The notes beneath the pieces were generated by a model. It had not been told where the DNA came from. It saw only the letters and a program-made list of their open reading frames with translations, and made no database searches. This document shows, piece after piece, positions 8,572 through 19,853 of a stretch of DNA of 64,000 nucleotides. Source of the DNA: Corynebacterium sp. TAE3-ERU16 (lineage in GTDB: Bacteria; Actinomycetota; Actinomycetes; Mycobacteriales; Mycobacteriaceae); NCBI RefSeq assembly GCF_019209935.1, contig NZ_JAHUTN010000003.1, positions 186,001 through 250,000 on the forward strand, written 5' to 3'. Numbering within the stretch: the stretch's first letter is position 1; each line of letters begins with the position of its first letter. The position numbers were made by a program, and so were the translations under genes.

Positions 8572-10773
8572 ATGAACTCCCCGAACGTCCCCGACCGACT
8601 CCTGATCGCCGACGGCGACTGGCAGCTGCTCTCGACCTGCCGCCACCACGACCCCCACGGCGTCTACGGCTGGCACCACACTGAGTCGGGTTCAGTGATC
8701 CGGACCCGCCAGATCGGAGCCGAACGGGTCCAGCTGCACGTGGAGGGACGCGAGCCCGTCGACATGCAGCCCATCGGCGACGACGTCTACGTCGCCGCCC
8801 TCCCGGACACCACCTCGGTAGCCTACGAACTGATCATCACCTGGTCCGGCGGGGGCACCGTGACCCGTGCCGACGGATACTGCTTCCTCCCGACGCTGGG
8901 CGAGACCGACATCCACCTGATCAACGAGGGACGCCACGAGCGCCTCTGGGAGGTACTCGGCGCGCGGGTCCGCCGCTACGACACGGTCCTCGGCCCCGTC
9001 ATCGGCACCTCCTTCGCGGTGTGGGCGCCCAATGCGGCGGGCGTCGCCGTCATCGGCGACTTCAACGGCTGGAACCCGTCCCAGACGCCGATGCGCGCAC
9101 TCGGATCCTCCGGTGTGTGGGAGGTGTTCGTTCCCGGCGTGTACGCCGGGGAGGTGTACAAGTACGCGATCCACACGCACGACGGCACCCGCCTCGACAA
9201 GGCGGACCCGATGGCACGCCTGACCGAGGCACCGCCCGCGACGGGCTCGATCGTCGCGGAATCGGACTACCGGTGGCGCGACTCCGGGTGGCTCGAGCAG
9301 CGCGACTCGACCGACTGGGACGCGTCCCCCATGAGCATCTACGAGGTGCATCTCGGTTCCTGGAAGTACGGCCTGACCTACACCGAGCTGGCGGATGAAC
9401 TCGTCGACTACGTCGCCGACATGGGCTACACGCACGTCGAGTTCATGCCGGTCGCCGAGCACCCCTTCGGTGGTTCCTGGGGCTACCAGGTCACCGGCTA
9501 CTACGCTCCCTCCTCGCGGTGGGGCACGGCGGATGAGTTCCGCGCACTGGTCGACGCCTTCCACGCCCGCGGCATCGGGGTCCTCGTCGACTGGGTTCCC
9601 GCACACTTCCCCAAGGACGAGTGGGCGCTCGCCCGGTTCGACGGCTCCGCACTCTACGAACACCCGGACTGGCGGCGCGGTGAACAGCTCGACTGGGGCA
9701 CCTGCGTCTTCGACTTCGGCCGACCCGAGGTCCGTAACTTCCTGGTGGCCAACGCACTCTACTGGCTGGAGGAGTTCCACATCGACGGCCTGCGGGTCGA
9801 CGCCGTGGCCTCGATGCTGTATCTCGACTACTCCCGCAAGGAGGGCGAGTGGCTGCCTAACGTCCACGGCGGCCGCGAGCACCTGGAGGCGGTGCAGTTC
9901 CTCCAGGAGATGAACGCGACGGTGCACCGCCACCACCCGGGCGCACTGACCATCGCCGAGGAGTCCACCTCCTGGCCGGGTGTGACCGCGCCGACCACCG
10001 AGGGCGGGCTCGGTTTCTCCATGAAATGGAACATGGGGTGGATGAACGACACGCTGCGGTACTTCGGTGAGGACCCGATCAACCGCAGCTGGCACCACAA
10101 CGAGATCACCTTCTCACTGGTGTACGCGTTCTCCGAGAAGTTCATCCTGCCGATCAGCCACGACGAGGTCGTCCACGGGAAGGGCTCTCTGTGGGAGCGG
10201 ATGCCCGGCGATTCCTGGAACAAAGCCGCCGGTGCCCGGACTCTGCTCGCCTACATGTGGGCGCACCCCGGCAAGCAGCTTCTGTTCCAGGGTCTCGAAT
10301 GGGCGCAGACCTCCGAGTGGTCGGAGAGCCGCTCCCTCGACTGGGGCAATCTCTTCGGCTGGGAGGGCGAGTACCACACCGGCGTCCGTGACCTGGTGCG
10401 CGACATGAACCACCGCTACGTCGACGAACCGGCCCTCTACACCCGGGACTTCACCGGTGACGGGTTCGACTGGGTCAAGGCCGACGACGCCGAGAACAAC
10501 ATCCTCGCGTTCCTCCGTCACGGCGCCGGCGGCGAGAAGCTGCTCTGCGTCAGCAACCTCGGCGGCAACAGTCAGCTGTCCTACACCTTCGGACTGCCGG
10601 TCGGCGGCGACTGGGAACTCGTGCTCAACACCGACGCGGAGAACTACGCCGGTGCCGGGAACGACCTCCGCCGGGTCATCCACGCCGACGACTACGGCTG
10701 GGACGGCAAGCCGCACTCGGTGACCCTGCATGTGCCGGCGATGTCGACCCAGTGGTACCGCCACCGCGGCTAG
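8572..10773 (+). CDS. glgB: 1,4-alpha-glucan branching enzyme GlgB
   Basis: GlgB (733 aa) cuts alpha-1,4-glucan chains and re-joins them by alpha-1,6 linkages. It has two N-terminal beta-sandwich regions, the second a CBM48 with [20 protein letters not shown] (about residues 147-166). A GH13 barrel follows, with nucleophile Asp410 in [11 protein letters not shown], acid/base Glu463 in [10 protein letters not shown] and the [12 protein letters not shown] segment. A C-terminal beta domain closes it. The length fits the long GlgB type. The ATG at 8572 was chosen because similarity to GlgB begins there; the frame is open much further upstream inside glgE. It forms an operon with glgE and ends before a convergent thioredoxin-like gene. 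Confidence 0.96.
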   Translation: MNSPNVPDRLLIADGDWQLLSTCRHHDPHGVYGWHHTESGSVIRTRQIGAERVQLHVEGREPVDMQPIGDDVYVAALPDTTSVAYELIITWSGGGTVTRADGYCFLPTLGETDIHLINEGRHERLWEVLGARVRRYDTVLGPVIGTSFAVWAPNAAGVAVIGDFNGWNPSQTPMRALGSSGVWEVFVPGVYAGEVYKYAIHTHDGTRLDKADPMARLTEAPPATGSIVAESDYRWRDSGWLEQRDSTDWDASPMSIYEVHLGSWKYGLTYTELADELVDYVADMGYTHVEFMPVAEHPFGGSWGYQVTGYYAPSSRWGTADEFRALVDAFHARGIGVLVDWVPAHFPKDEWALARFDGSALYEHPDWRRGEQLDWGTCVFDFGRPEVRNFLVANALYWLEEFHIDGLRVDAVASMLYLDYSRKEGEWLPNVHGGREHLEAVQFLQEMNATVHRHHPGALTIAEESTSWPGVTAPTTEGGLGFSMKWNMGWMNDTLRYFGEDPINRSWHHNEITFSLVYAFSEKFILPISHDEVVHGKGSLWERMPGDSWNKAAGARTLLAYMWAHPGKQLLFQGLEWAQTSEWSESRSLDWGNLFGWEGEYHTGVRDLVRDMNHRYVDEPALYTRDFTGDGFDWVKADDAENNILAFLRHGAGGEKLLCVSNLGGNSQLSYTFGLPVGGDWELVLNTDAENYAGAGNDLRRVIHADDYGWDGKPHSVTLHVPAMSTQWYRHRG

Positions 10774-10801
10774 GCCACCGGCTCCACCACATGACACGGT
10801 T

Positions 10802-10846
10802 GGTGCCCCGTGCAGTCCCCTGATGACAGGGGCCGCACGGGGCACC
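10802..10846. terminator. bidirectional terminator between glgB and thioredoxin-like gene
   Basis: GGTGCCCCGTGC (10802-10813) pairs perfectly with GCACGGGGCACC (10835-10846), enclosing a second small hairpin CCCCTGATGACAGGGG. It sits between two convergent genes and could serve both. Confidence 0.65.
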
Positions 10847-10864
10847 GTCTCGTTGATCGGTCGG

Positions 10865-11794
10865 TCAGAACAGGGCGCTGGCCATGCGGCCCCGGGCGGC
10901 GATGACCCGAGGATCGTCTGTGGCGAACAGCGCGAAGAGTTCCAGCAGCCGCTCCTTGACCGTGGCCTTCCGGTCGCCAGTGTTCGAGGCGAGCAACGTG
11001 ATGAGCCGATCGAAGGCGGGTTCCGGATCACCCGCGGCGATGGCGGCGTCCGCGGCCGCGAAGGCCTTGTCGATGTCGGAGGGGTCCGCGTCGGCTTCGG
11101 CGACGGCGTCCACCGCGGGATCCGCCCCGGACAGGCGCTTGAGCAGACGGGCATTGTCCCGCGCGAGTTTCGCGTCCGTGTTCGCGGGTTCCTTCGCCAG
11201 GATGTCATCGTAGACGGCGATGGCCGCGTCGAAATCACCCTGCGCCATGGCGTCCTCCGCCGGAGCGAAGCGCGGGTCCCCCGGCTCCTCTTCGTCGGCG
11301 GAGTCCTCGGTGCCGTCCTGCTGCGGGAGCCCCTGGAGCTTCCCGGCGCAGGCCCCGACCACGGCGGCGGTCCACTCCTGGAGTGCGGACTGCGGCTGGC
11401 CGCCCTGGAAGTCCGCGAGCGGCCTTCCACCGGCTATGGCGACGACGGTCGGCAGCGCCGTGACGCCGAAGATCTGCGCCAGTTCGGGGGCGGCCTGTGC
11501 GTCGATGTACCCGAACAGCCAGTCATGTCCCGCGGCTGCGGCGAGATCCTTGAGATCGGTACGCAACTGCCGAGAGGATTCGACCTCATCCGAGCCGATG
11601 AGCAGGACGACCGGGACCTGCATGGACCGTTCGATCACCTCGGACTCGATGTTCGACCGGGTGACGGTGAAGGAGGTGGGGATCCCTCCCCCGGCGTTCC
11701 CTCCCCGGGACTGTGCCTGGGAGCGGGCCTCCGCCCGGGCCTTGATCTCGCCCAGGTCCACGGCTCCGGCGGTGAAACGTTCGGGAGTGGTCAT
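10865..11794 (-). CDS. thioredoxin-fold/TPR co-chaperone-like protein (YbbN/CnoX type), cysteine-less
   Basis: This 309-aa protein has an N-terminal thioredoxin-fold domain (about residues 45-160, with FGVTALPTVVAI holding the cis-proline) and a C-terminal TPR-like helical region (about 180-309). The same order is found in E. coli YbbN/CnoX, a holdase that works with chaperonin. The position of the usual WCGPC is occupied by GSDEVESS, so there is no redox-active cysteine pair and an oxidoreductase role is unlikely. The ATG at 11794 has AAGGAG upstream and overlaps the stop of the preceding gene (ATGA). It is convergent with glgB. The chaperone role is inferred from architecture. Confidence 0.8.
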   Translation of the reverse strand: MTTPERFTAGAVDLGEIKARAEARSQAQSRGGNAGGGIPTSFTVTRSNIESEVIERSMQVPVVLLIGSDEVESSRQLRTDLKDLAAAAGHDWLFGYIDAQAAPELAQIFGVTALPTVVAIAGGRPLADFQGGQPQSALQEWTAAVVGACAGKLQGLPQQDGTEDSADEEEPGDPRFAPAEDAMAQGDFDAAIAVYDDILAKEPANTDAKLARDNARLLKRLSGADPAVDAVAEADADPSDIDKAFAAADAAIAAGDPEPAFDRLITLLASNTGDRKATVKERLLELFALFATDDPRVIAARGRMASALF

Positions 11795-12117
11795 AGTCCG
11801 TTCTCCTTTTCCTCGGCTGCGGCCAGGCGCCGGTTCACGGCGTCGACCTTGGCGGTCAGCTGACCAGTGTAGCCCGGTCGGATGTCGGCCTTGAGAACCA
11901 GCCCGACCCGCGGGGAGACGGCGACCACGGCGTCGGTGGCGCGTTTGACGACGTCCATGACCTCGTCCCACTCACCCTCGATGAGGGTGAACATGGCGTT
12001 GGTCTCGTTGGGTAGGCCGGAGGCGCGGACGACACGGACGGCTTCGGCGACGGCGTCCGCCATCTCCGCCTTGCTGCCGGGCGTTTCGGTGGGGGCGACT
12101 GAGAATGCGACGATCAT
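11791..12117 (-). CDS. thiamine-binding / MTH1187 family (UPF0045) protein
   Basis: This 108-aa cytoplasmic protein matches the small MTH1187/YkoF-like family with a ferredoxin-like fold, members of which bind thiamine or related ligands. It begins MIVAFSVAPTE and contains the family-typical TLIEGEWDEVMDVVKRAT and PRVGLVLKADIRPG segments. Its stop overlaps the start of the thioredoxin-like gene by 4 nt, so the two are translationally coupled. Transcription would start in the gap facing the divergent VOC epimerase gene (12118-12196). Family assignment is by motif pattern; the ligand is not known here. Confidence 0.75.
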   Translation of the reverse strand: MIVAFSVAPTETPGSKAEMADAVAEAVRVVRASGLPNETNAMFTLIEGEWDEVMDVVKRATDAVVAVSPRVGLVLKADIRPGYTGQLTAKVDAVNRRLAAAEEKENGL

Positions 12118-12183
12118 GGCCCCAGGCTACCGAAGACCGCCGGGTGTTCCTCCGAACGAGGCCCGGTCGGGCTCCGACGGGAG

Positions 12184-12196
12184 TAAAATGGCCTGC
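12184..12196 (+). promoter_or_regulatory. leaderless promoter of VOC epimerase gene
   Basis: TAAAAT (12184-12189) is followed by 7 nt and then the ATG at 12197, so transcription probably begins at the start codon itself. No Shine-Dalgarno is present. Confidence 0.55.
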
Positions 12197-12649
12197 ATGA
12201 ACAATCCCATCGATATCCCCCATGAGTACGTCACCTGCCTCGACCACGTCGGCATCGCGGTCCCCGACCTCGAGGCGGCTCTCGAGTTCTACCGGAGTGC
12301 CTTCGGCTGGGTGAACCTCCACCAGGAGACGAACGAGGAGCAGGGTGTCGTCGAGGCGATGGTCGGGCCCGCTGACCATGCGCCGACCGCCGGCGTCATC
12401 CAGCTCCTCGCACCGCTGAATGAGTCCTCCACCATCGCGAAGTTCCTGGAGAAGAAGGGGCCGGGCCTGCAGCAGATGTGTCTGCGCACCGACAACATGG
12501 ACGCGTTGTGTGAACACCTCCGCGACAACGGTGTCCGCCTGCTCTACCCCGAGCCGAAGCGCGGCACCGGTGGTGCGAGGATCAACTTCGTCCACCCGAA
12601 GGACGCCGGCGGTGTCCTCCTCGAGCTCACCGAGCCCGCGTCCGATTAA
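12197..12649 (+). CDS. mce: methylmalonyl-CoA epimerase-like VOC protein
   Basis: This 150-aa protein has two VOC (glyoxalase-fold) halves and resembles methylmalonyl-CoA epimerase, which interconverts the 2R and 2S forms in propionyl-CoA metabolism. Visible features are CLDHVGIAVPDLEAALEFY at the start, a central GPGLQQMCLRTDNMDALCEHL, and HPKDAGGVLLELTEP at the end. These place likely metal ligands at the first His, the Gln/His region and the final Glu. ATG 12197 is favoured over ATG 12188 because a -10 TAAAAT lies 7 nt before it; the earlier start would fall inside that box. It is convergent with the nucS group, and the stop codons overlap by 4 nt. No mutase genes are near. Confidence 0.82.
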   Translation: MNNPIDIPHEYVTCLDHVGIAVPDLEAALEFYRSAFGWVNLHQETNEEQGVVEAMVGPADHAPTAGVIQLLAPLNESSTIAKFLEKKGPGLQQMCLRTDNMDALCEHLRDNGVRLLYPEPKRGTGGARINFVHPKDAGGVLLELTEPASD

Positions 12650-12960
12650 CGCCTTTCCCAGCAGTGCCGGTGCCAGTGCCGCCGGTCATCGGCGCCGCGC
12701 CCCAGATCCTTCGGCCACGCCACGATGTGTGCGACACCCGGCGGGATGTTCTGGTTGCAGCCGGGGCAGACGTAGAACTTCCTCGCTCCGGTCGACCCGA
12801 TCCTCCGCACGAGGTGCGGCGCCCCACCGGTGTACGCCGGTCCGGGCATCTCCTGGGTCCCGTGGAACACCGCCCCGTCCCTCGGCAGCGGACGCGGGCC
12901 CTGCTGCGGGCTGGAGCGCCCGGTACGGCGCCCTCCCCTGGGATGATTGCGCCGGGGCAT
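12646..12960 (-). CDS. small conserved basic protein with zinc-ribbon-like CxxC
   Basis: This 104-aa protein has a basic, low-complexity N-terminus ([15 protein letters not shown]). The conserved C-terminal part has VCPGCNQNI and PPGVAHIVAWP, and ends near DDRRHWHRHCWERR. The CPGC pair with the later His/Cys cluster looks like a metal-binding ribbon. Homologues are found beside nucS in other actinobacteria, sometimes labelled ATP/GTP-binding protein, but the function is unknown. The ATG overlaps the nucS stop (TGATG), so it is the second gene of that operon. Its TAA overlaps the TAA of the convergent epimerase gene. Confidence 0.7.
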   Translation of the reverse strand: MPRRNHPRGGRRTGRSSPQQGPRPLPRDGAVFHGTQEMPGPAYTGGAPHLVRRIGSTGARKFYVCPGCNQNIPPGVAHIVAWPKDLGRGADDRRHWHRHCWERR

Positions 12961-13655
12961 CAGAAGAGACGCAGCTCGGATGACTCGGTGCCCCGTAGCG
13001 CCTGGTAGTCGAGCACGACACACCTGATGCCGCGGTCCTCCGCGAGGGTCCGGGCCTGTGGCTTGATCTGCTGTGCGGCAAACACCCCGCGTACCGGTGC
13101 CAGGAGTTCATCCCTGTTGAGGAGCTCAAGGTACCGGGTCAGCTGTTCGACCCCGTCGATCTCGCCGCGCCGTTTGATCTCCACCGCCACCGCCTCGCCG
13201 GCGGCGTTCCGGCAGAGGATGTCGACCGGACCGATCGCGGTCGGGAACTCCCGACGGACGAGCGTGTACCCGTCGCCGAGGGTGGTGATCTGTTCGGCGA
13301 GAAGCTCCTGCAGGTGGGCCTCCACGCCGTCCTTGATCAGGCCGGGGTCCTGCCCGAGCTCGTGGGTGACGTCGGAGTGGATCTTCTCGATGGTGATCCG
13401 GAGCTGCTCGCCCCTGGAGTTCTCCACGATCCAGAGCGTGTGCCCCGCGTCGTCCTCGTCGACGTCGACCTCGACGGGCTCCTCCCGGAGCGTGCAGGGT
13501 GGCGTCATCCAGTTCAACGGTTTGTAGGCGCGGTCATCGGCGTGGACCGACACCGAACCGTCGGCTTTGACGAGGAGCAGTCTGTCGGCGGACGGGAGGT
13601 GCGCCTCCAGGCGTCCGATGTAGTCGACGGAACAACGGGCTATGACGAGTCGCAT
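12960..13655 (-). CDS. nucS: mismatch endonuclease NucS (EndoMS)
   Basis: NucS (231 aa) cleaves both strands at mispaired bases and provides non-canonical mismatch repair in actinobacteria, which lack MutS/MutL. It has the N-terminal dimerisation domain and a C-terminal RecB-like nuclease domain. The catalytic pattern is Asp145 in GPVDILCR, then Glu159 and Lys161 in [14 protein letters not shown]. The extreme C-terminus SELRLF fits a sliding-clamp-binding peptide. The ATG lies 7 nt after a TAAACT -10 box, so the message is probably leaderless. It is followed by the small zinc-ribbon-like gene and preceded by DUF2550. Confidence 0.93.
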   Translation of the reverse strand: MRLVIARCSVDYIGRLEAHLPSADRLLLVKADGSVSVHADDRAYKPLNWMTPPCTLREEPVEVDVDEDDAGHTLWIVENSRGEQLRITIEKIHSDVTHELGQDPGLIKDGVEAHLQELLAEQITTLGDGYTLVRREFPTAIGPVDILCRNAAGEAVAVEIKRRGEIDGVEQLTRYLELLNRDELLAPVRGVFAAQQIKPQARTLAEDRGIRCVVLDYQALRGTESSELRLF

Positions 13656-13668
13656 TCCTCGTAGTTTA
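13656..13668 (-). promoter_or_regulatory. leaderless promoter of nucS
   Basis: On the minus strand TAAACT (13668-13663) is followed by 7 nt and the nucS ATG. The intervening ACGAGGA could also act as a weak ribosome site. Confidence 0.5.
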
Positions 13669-13706
13669 GCGTGCCGTACCGCGCCGGTTGACGGCGCCCG
13701 CCACGG

Positions 13707-14141
13707 TCACCGGTCGAGCGGCCGGAACCGTCGTTCCTGCCGGGCGCTGGGTGCGGATTCGATCCAGGACGTCAGGGCGGTTTCACCGTGTCCGTCGAGG
13801 GCGAGTTCGTAGCGGTCGTCGAGGACGGACAACTCGATGATGCGGACACCTGCGGGCATGAACGTCATTTCGGCGACAGTTGGTTCCCGACGCTCCGTCA
13901 CCTCGGCACCGGTGCGGGGGAACCGGAGATCGGCGGAGGGAGAGACGGAACGCAGCTTGTAGAACTCGAGGCCATCCCCCGAGTACCGGAGCGCACCGTG
14001 CCGCCATCCGTGGACCCCGACGGCCGGAAGTCTCCGCAGAAGGATGCCGCAGCCCGTCGCCCGGACTCTAAGGAAGCGCCATCCCGCGAGAACGACGAGA
14101 ACGCACAGTGACGTGAACAGCCCGTACCAGAAGAATTCCAC
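13707..14141 (-). CDS. DUF2550 single-pass membrane protein
   Basis: This 144-aa protein has one N-terminal transmembrane helix (about residues 5-23: WYGLFTSLCVLVVLAGW) followed by a cytoplasmic beta-rich domain, as in the DUF2550 family. That family is found between atpC and nucS in corynebacteria and mycobacteria. The function is unknown. Start GTG at 14141 has GAGGGAG about 6 nt upstream. It lies 51 nt before nucS and after the atp operon terminator, so it is probably transcribed separately from the ATP synthase genes. Confidence 0.85.
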   Translation of the reverse strand: MEFFWYGLFTSLCVLVVLAGWRFLRVRATGCGILLRRLPAVGVHGWRHGALRYSGDGLEFYKLRSVSPSADLRFPRTGAEVTERREPTVAEMTFMPAGVRIIELSVLDDRYELALDGHGETALTSWIESAPSARQERRFRPLDR

Positions 14142-14368
14142 CGATCACTCCCTCTTGCCCAAGGTGCGGCGGCACAGCTCCGGAACGTCAGCGACGCTGA
14201 CACCTGATGCACCGCTTTTCTGCGATCCTACCCGTGGCACGTCTGATCAACGAACTTCTGACGCCGGGGGTCCCCGGGGATTGAAAACGGCAGGTTGACG
14301 GGGGTAAACGAGCCAACCGTACCGGATGCGACCGGGAAGGTGGTCGACACGGCGGCGATCACACGCGG

Positions 14369-14421
14369 AAAAAAGACGACGTGCCCCGGGGAACCATTGA
14401 TGGTTCCCCGGGGCACGTCGT
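14369..14421 (-). terminator. Rho-independent terminator of the atp operon
   Basis: A perfect 22-bp stem (14376-14397 with 14400-14421) is followed on the minus strand by a six-T run (14374-14369 region). It starts 24 nt after the atpC stop and is the most canonical terminator of the window. Confidence 0.92.
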
Positions 14422-14445
14422 GCGTGAAGGATCGAGCCGGAGGCT

Positions 14446-14817
14446 CTAACTCTCCTGACTCCGCCGGACGGCGCGCAGACCGGCTTCGGCGCGTGCCCTG
14501 GAGTCATGGTCGTCCTCGTTGAGGGCGATCTCCGCGGCGGCGGTGTCGACCTCGGACGCCCATTCGGCGTAGTCCGCGAGGATGGTGACCTTGTCCTTGG
14601 ACACGGAGATGAACCCACCCTGGACGGCCGCGACGAGACGATCGCCCTCGGCCGGGCGGATGGTCACGACGCCATTCTCGATCAGTTGACCGAGCATCGG
14701 CTCGTGACCGGCGAGTACGCCGATCTCACCCTCGGTGGTCTGGGCCGTGACGATCGTGGCGTTGCCGGACCACAGTTTACGCTCCACGGCGACCAGTTCA
14801 GCGGCGATTTCAGCCAT
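14446..14817 (-). CDS. atpC: ATP synthase F1 epsilon subunit
   Basis: AtpC (123 aa) is the epsilon subunit of the F1 rotor stalk, which couples gamma rotation to the c-ring and can inhibit ATP hydrolysis. It begins [20 protein letters not shown]. It shows the typical N-terminal beta barrel with [21 protein letters not shown] and a short C-terminal helical pair, with the DAR-like segment [11 protein letters not shown]. It is the last gene of the operon, 13 nt after atpD, followed by a strong terminator. Confidence 0.96.
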   Translation of the reverse strand: MAEIAAELVAVERKLWSGNATIVTAQTTEGEIGVLAGHEPMLGQLIENGVVTIRPAEGDRLVAAVQGGFISVSKDKVTILADYAEWASEVDTAAAEIALNEDDHDSRARAEAGLRAVRRSQES

Positions 14818-14830
14818 GAGACCCGCCCTT

Positions 14831-16279
<1,449 letters not shown>

Positions 16280-17260
16280 CTAGTCACTTTCTCCGCTTTC
16301 GGCGAGCGCTCCCGCGCCACCGACGATCTCTGTGATTTCCTGGGTGATCTGTGCCTGACGGGCCTGGTTGGCCACGCGCGAGAGGTCCTTGACCAGCTCG
16401 TTGGCGTTGTCGGTCGCAGACTTCATTGCGGTACGTCGGGACGCGGACTCGCTGGCCGCGGCTTCGAGGAGCATGGCGTAGAGACCACGCGAGACGTACT
16501 GCGGCAGCAGTGCGTCGAGCAGCTCCTCCGCGCTGGGCTCGAAGTCGTAGTCCGCCTCGATTCCGTTGGAGGACGATGCGAGCATGTCCTCCCCGGTGTC
16601 GATGTGGTCGAGCTCGATGATCGGCTCGATGGGGAGGAGCTGGTGCGCCCGGGCGTTCTGGGTCAGCATCGACTCGAACTCGGTGTAGACGACGTGCAGC
16701 TGGTCGAATCCCTGGATGGGTTCACCCTCCGCGGTCGACAGTCCCTCGCGCCACTTGGCGGTGCCCGCGGAACCGGCGACGAAACCGTCGATCAGGTGCC
16801 GGCGCATGCCGTGCGTCTCCTTGTATCCCGGATCCTGGGAGAAGCCGGTCCACGCTCCGGCGATGTTCTCGCCGCGGAAGCGGTAGTAGCTCAGTCCCTT
16901 GTTACCCGAGACGTAGAGGACAACTTCGTAGCCCTTGTCCTCGAGCATGCCCCGGAGTTCCGCGGCCTTCTTGAAGACGTTGTAGTTGTAGCCGCCGCAC
17001 ATACCGCGGTCACTGGTCACCACGAGAATCGCGGCCCGACGTCCGTTCTCGCGCTCACGGAGCATCGCATGGTCGAGTTCGGTGGCGGACGCGAGGCGTT
17101 CGATCACACGGTGGATCTCCTCGGCGTACGGCATCGAAGCCTCGACCCGCTGCTGGGCCTTCGTGATTCGCGAGGTGGCGATGAGCTCCTGGGCCTTGGT
17201 GATCTTCTTGGTCGAGTTCACCGACTTGATGCGGGAACGTAGCTCGCGAAGATTGGCCAT
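16280..17260 (-). CDS. atpG: ATP synthase F1 gamma subunit
   Basis: AtpG (326 aa) is the central rotor shaft of F1. The N-terminal helix MANLRELRSRIKSVNSTKKI and the C-terminal helix with ASESASRRTAMKSATDNA form the coiled coil expected of gamma. TSDRGMCGGYN is the conserved Rossmann-like start. At 326 residues it is longer than the E. coli subunit (287), as in other actinobacteria, where an extra loop is present. It lies 52 nt after atpA. Confidence 0.97.
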   Translation of the reverse strand: MANLRELRSRIKSVNSTKKITKAQELIATSRITKAQQRVEASMPYAEEIHRVIERLASATELDHAMLRERENGRRAAILVVTSDRGMCGGYNYNVFKKAAELRGMLEDKGYEVVLYVSGNKGLSYYRFRGENIAGAWTGFSQDPGYKETHGMRRHLIDGFVAGSAGTAKWREGLSTAEGEPIQGFDQLHVVYTEFESMLTQNARAHQLLPIEPIIELDHIDTGEDMLASSSNGIEADYDFEPSAEELLDALLPQYVSRGLYAMLLEAAASESASRRTAMKSATDNANELVKDLSRVANQARQAQITQEITEIVGGAGALAESGESD

Positions 17261-17312
17261 GGTCTATCGCCTCCCTTCTTTTCCTTGGACGGTCATGGTG
17301 CGTGTCACGACC

Positions 17313-18956
17313 CTATTTCTTGGTTGCCTTGCGGGAGACGGTGATCTTGTTCTTCTTCAGATCGCCCTCCGCCAACGCCTCGACCTCGGGTTCGTTGATG
17401 ACCGGGGTACCGTCCGTGGTCTGGAAGGTGCGCTTGAAGTCCTCGGTCGCTGAGACCAGGGTCTCCTTGGATTCGTCGGAGAACGCTGCTCCACCGGCGA
17501 TCTGGTCGTAGACCTCGCCGGCGTTGCCGTGCAGGTACTCGTGGAGTTCGGTCTCGAAGCGGCGGACATCCTCGACGGGAACGTTGTCGAGGTGGCCCTC
17601 GCCTGCGAGCCAGATGGAGACCATCTGGTCCTCGACGGCCATCGGGTTGTTCTCGGACTGCTTGAGCAGCTCGACGAGACGCTGACCGCGTTCCAGCTGA
17701 CGCTTGGACGCCGGATCCAGATCGGACGCGAAGGCCGCGAAGGCCTCCAGGTCACGGTAGGAGGCGAGGTCCAGACGCAGCGAACCGGACACCTTCTTCA
17801 TGCCCTTGGTCTGTGCGGCGCCACCGACACGGGAAACGGAGACACCGACGTTGATGGCCGGGCGGACACCCTGGTTGAACAGGTCCGACTCCAGGAACAC
17901 CTGACCGTCCGTGATGGAGATGACGTTGGTCGGAATGAAGGCCGAGACGTCGTTGGCCTTGGTCTCGATGATCGGCAGTGCCGTCATCGAGCCGGCGCCC
18001 ATGTCGTCGGACAGCTTCGCGGCACGCTCCAGCAGACGGGAGTGCAGGTAGAACACGTCACCCGGGTATGCCTCACGGCCCGGCGGGCGGCGCAGCAGCA
18101 GGGAGATGGCACGGTAGGCCTCAGCCTGCTTCGTCAGGTCATCGTAGATGACCAGGACGTGCTTGTTGTTGTACATCCAGTGCTGCCCCAGGGCGGCACC
18201 GGCGAAGGGCGCGAGCCACTTGAAGCCCGCGGAGTCGGAGGCCGGAGCGGCGACGATCGTCGTGTACTCCAGAGCGCCGTGCTCCTCGAGGGTCTTCCGG
18301 ATTCCGGCGATCGTGGAACCCTTCTGTCCGATGGCGACGTAGATGCAGCGGACCTGCTTCTTCTCGTCGCCGGACTCCCAGTTCGCCTTCTGGTTGAGGA
18401 TGGTGTCCAGGCAGACCGCGGTCTTACCGGTCTTGCGGTCGCCGATGATCAGCTGACGCTGACCGCGACCGATCGGGGTCATCGCGTCGATGGCCTTGAT
18501 ACCGGTCTGGAGGGGCTCTTCGACGGGCTGACGCTGCAGCACCGAAGGGGCCTGAAGCTCGAGGACACGGTCCTCTTCAGCTTCGATGGCACCCATGCCG
18601 TCGATGGGCTCACCCAGGGGGTTGATCACGCGGCCGAGGAACTTGTCACCGACCGGGATGGACAGGACTTCTCCCGTCCGCTTAACTTCGTCGCCCTCTC
18701 TGAGACTCTCGTAGTTGCCCAGGACCACCACGCCGACGCGGTCGGTGTCGAGGTTCTGTGCGACGCCGATGACGCCGCCCGGGAACTCGAGCAGCTCATT
18801 CGTCATCACTGACGGGAGGCCCGAAACCTGGGCGATACCGTCAGCCGCCGAAATGACCACGCCGACCTCCTCACGGGAGGCCTCCGGGGAGTAGCTCGAG
18901 GTGTAATTCTCAATCGCGCTACGGATCTCGTCGGAGGAGATCGTCAGCTCCGCCAT
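17313..18956 (-). CDS. atpA: ATP synthase F1 alpha subunit
   Basis: AtpA (547 aa) forms the non-catalytic nucleotide sites of F1. It begins [19 protein letters not shown]. It carries Walker [14 protein letters not shown], the [16 protein letters not shown]alker B strand and the alpha signature [14 protein letters not shown]. The C-terminal extension after the conserved helical domain ([20 protein letters not shown]) is typical of the mycobacterial/corynebacterial subunit and is known in mycobacteria to repress ATP hydrolysis. ATG 18956 with GGAAG upstream is preferred; the frame is open to 18989 but the extra residues are not family-like. Confidence 0.97.
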   Translation of the reverse strand: MAELTISSDEIRSAIENYTSSYSPEASREEVGVVISAADGIAQVSGLPSVMTNELLEFPGGVIGVAQNLDTDRVGVVVLGNYESLREGDEVKRTGEVLSIPVGDKFLGRVINPLGEPIDGMGAIEAEEDRVLELQAPSVLQRQPVEEPLQTGIKAIDAMTPIGRGQRQLIIGDRKTGKTAVCLDTILNQKANWESGDEKKQVRCIYVAIGQKGSTIAGIRKTLEEHGALEYTTIVAAPASDSAGFKWLAPFAGAALGQHWMYNNKHVLVIYDDLTKQAEAYRAISLLLRRPPGREAYPGDVFYLHSRLLERAAKLSDDMGAGSMTALPIIETKANDVSAFIPTNVISITDGQVFLESDLFNQGVRPAINVGVSVSRVGGAAQTKGMKKVSGSLRLDLASYRDLEAFAAFASDLDPASKRQLERGQRLVELLKQSENNPMAVEDQMVSIWLAGEGHLDNVPVEDVRRFETELHEYLHGNAGEVYDQIAGGAAFSDESKETLVSATEDFKRTFQTTDGTPVINEPEVEALAEGDLKKNKITVSRKATKK

Positions 18957-19025
18957 GTTCTTCCTGCTCTCGGTTGTTTCTTCCAGCATTATTTGTCTAG
19001 TTCTCCTGGTCGTAGTCGGCGCCGG

Positions 19026-19853
19026 TCACGGCAGTTTCGACCGCAGGCGTTGGAGCTTGCCTGAAGTGGAACCATCGATGACTTCCGAACCGACGCGGAC
19101 GACCACACCACCGAGGAGGCTGGGGTCAACCTCAGAGTGGATGGACATCTCACGACCGTAGATCGTGCCCAGCTTGTCCCTCAGACCCTGCTCCTGCTCC
19201 GCAGTGAGCTGGGTCGCGGCGACCACGTGGGCGACCGTCCGGTTCTGCATGTCGGCGGCGAGTGCACTCAGTGCGGCGATGTCCTGGACGGGACCGTGGT
19301 CGCGTCGCGTGATCGCCTGGAGTGCCAGCGCCTCGGTCACCGGGGTGACCTTGCCGTACAGGACACTCGCCAGCAGTCCGCGTTTCGCGTCGGCTGTCGC
19401 CGTACGGTCGTCGAGGAGCTGGGTGAGCCGGGGCTGGTCGGTCAGGATGCGGGAGAGCCGGAAAAGCTCGTCCTCGACCTGTTCCAGTTGTCCCTGGCTC
19501 CGGGCCGACTCCAGCAGAGCGCGGCGGCCGAGTTCGACCAGTCCCTCACGCATCTCGCGCGGGGTGGACCAGGTCAGTTCAACCGCATCCACGAGGACCC
19601 TGAGGGTGGTGTCGGAGATCTTGCCGCCGAACACCTCCCGCACCAGTCCCACGCGCTGCTCGGCGGGGTTGGATACCTCCGCTGCAGCGACACGCAGGGC
19701 GCGGTCGCCGTCGAGGATCTCCACGACGTCGAAAAGCTCGGTTCCGGTCTGTGCGGCGGTGGCCACGGCGTTGCCCTGGCCGGACAGGATGGTGTCCAGA
19801 TTGCGCGTCGCCTTCGCCAATGCCTCGCGGCTCGCTGCGTGCATGTCGCTCAC
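19026..19853 (-). CDS. atpH: ATP synthase delta subunit
   Basis: AtpH (275 aa) is the peripheral-stalk delta subunit joining b to F1. It is about 100 residues longer than E. coli delta, as in corynebacteria. The conserved C-terminal half has [26 protein letters not shown], the OSCP family signature. GTG 19853 overlaps the atpF stop as GTGA, which fixes the start; the ATG three codons later is an alternative. The 69-nt gap to atpA follows. Confidence 0.95.
   Translation of the reverse strand: MSDMHAASREALAKATRNLDTILSGQGNAVATAAQTGTELFDVVEILDGDRALRVAAAEVSNPAEQRVGLVREVFGGKISDTTLRVLVDAVELTWSTPREMREGLVELGRRALLESARSQGQLEQVEDELFRLSRILTDQPRLTQLLDDRTATADAKRGLLASVLYGKVTPVTEALALQAITRRDHGPVQDIAALSALAADMQNRTVAHVVAATQLTAEQEQGLRDKLGTIYGREMSIHSEVDPSLLGGVVVRVGSEVIDGSTSGKLQRLRSKLP

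Noticed and set aside
10114..11430. Minus-strand open frame of 438 codons across glgB end and thioredoxin-like gene
   Set aside because: It is out of frame with both genes and spans the terminator between them.
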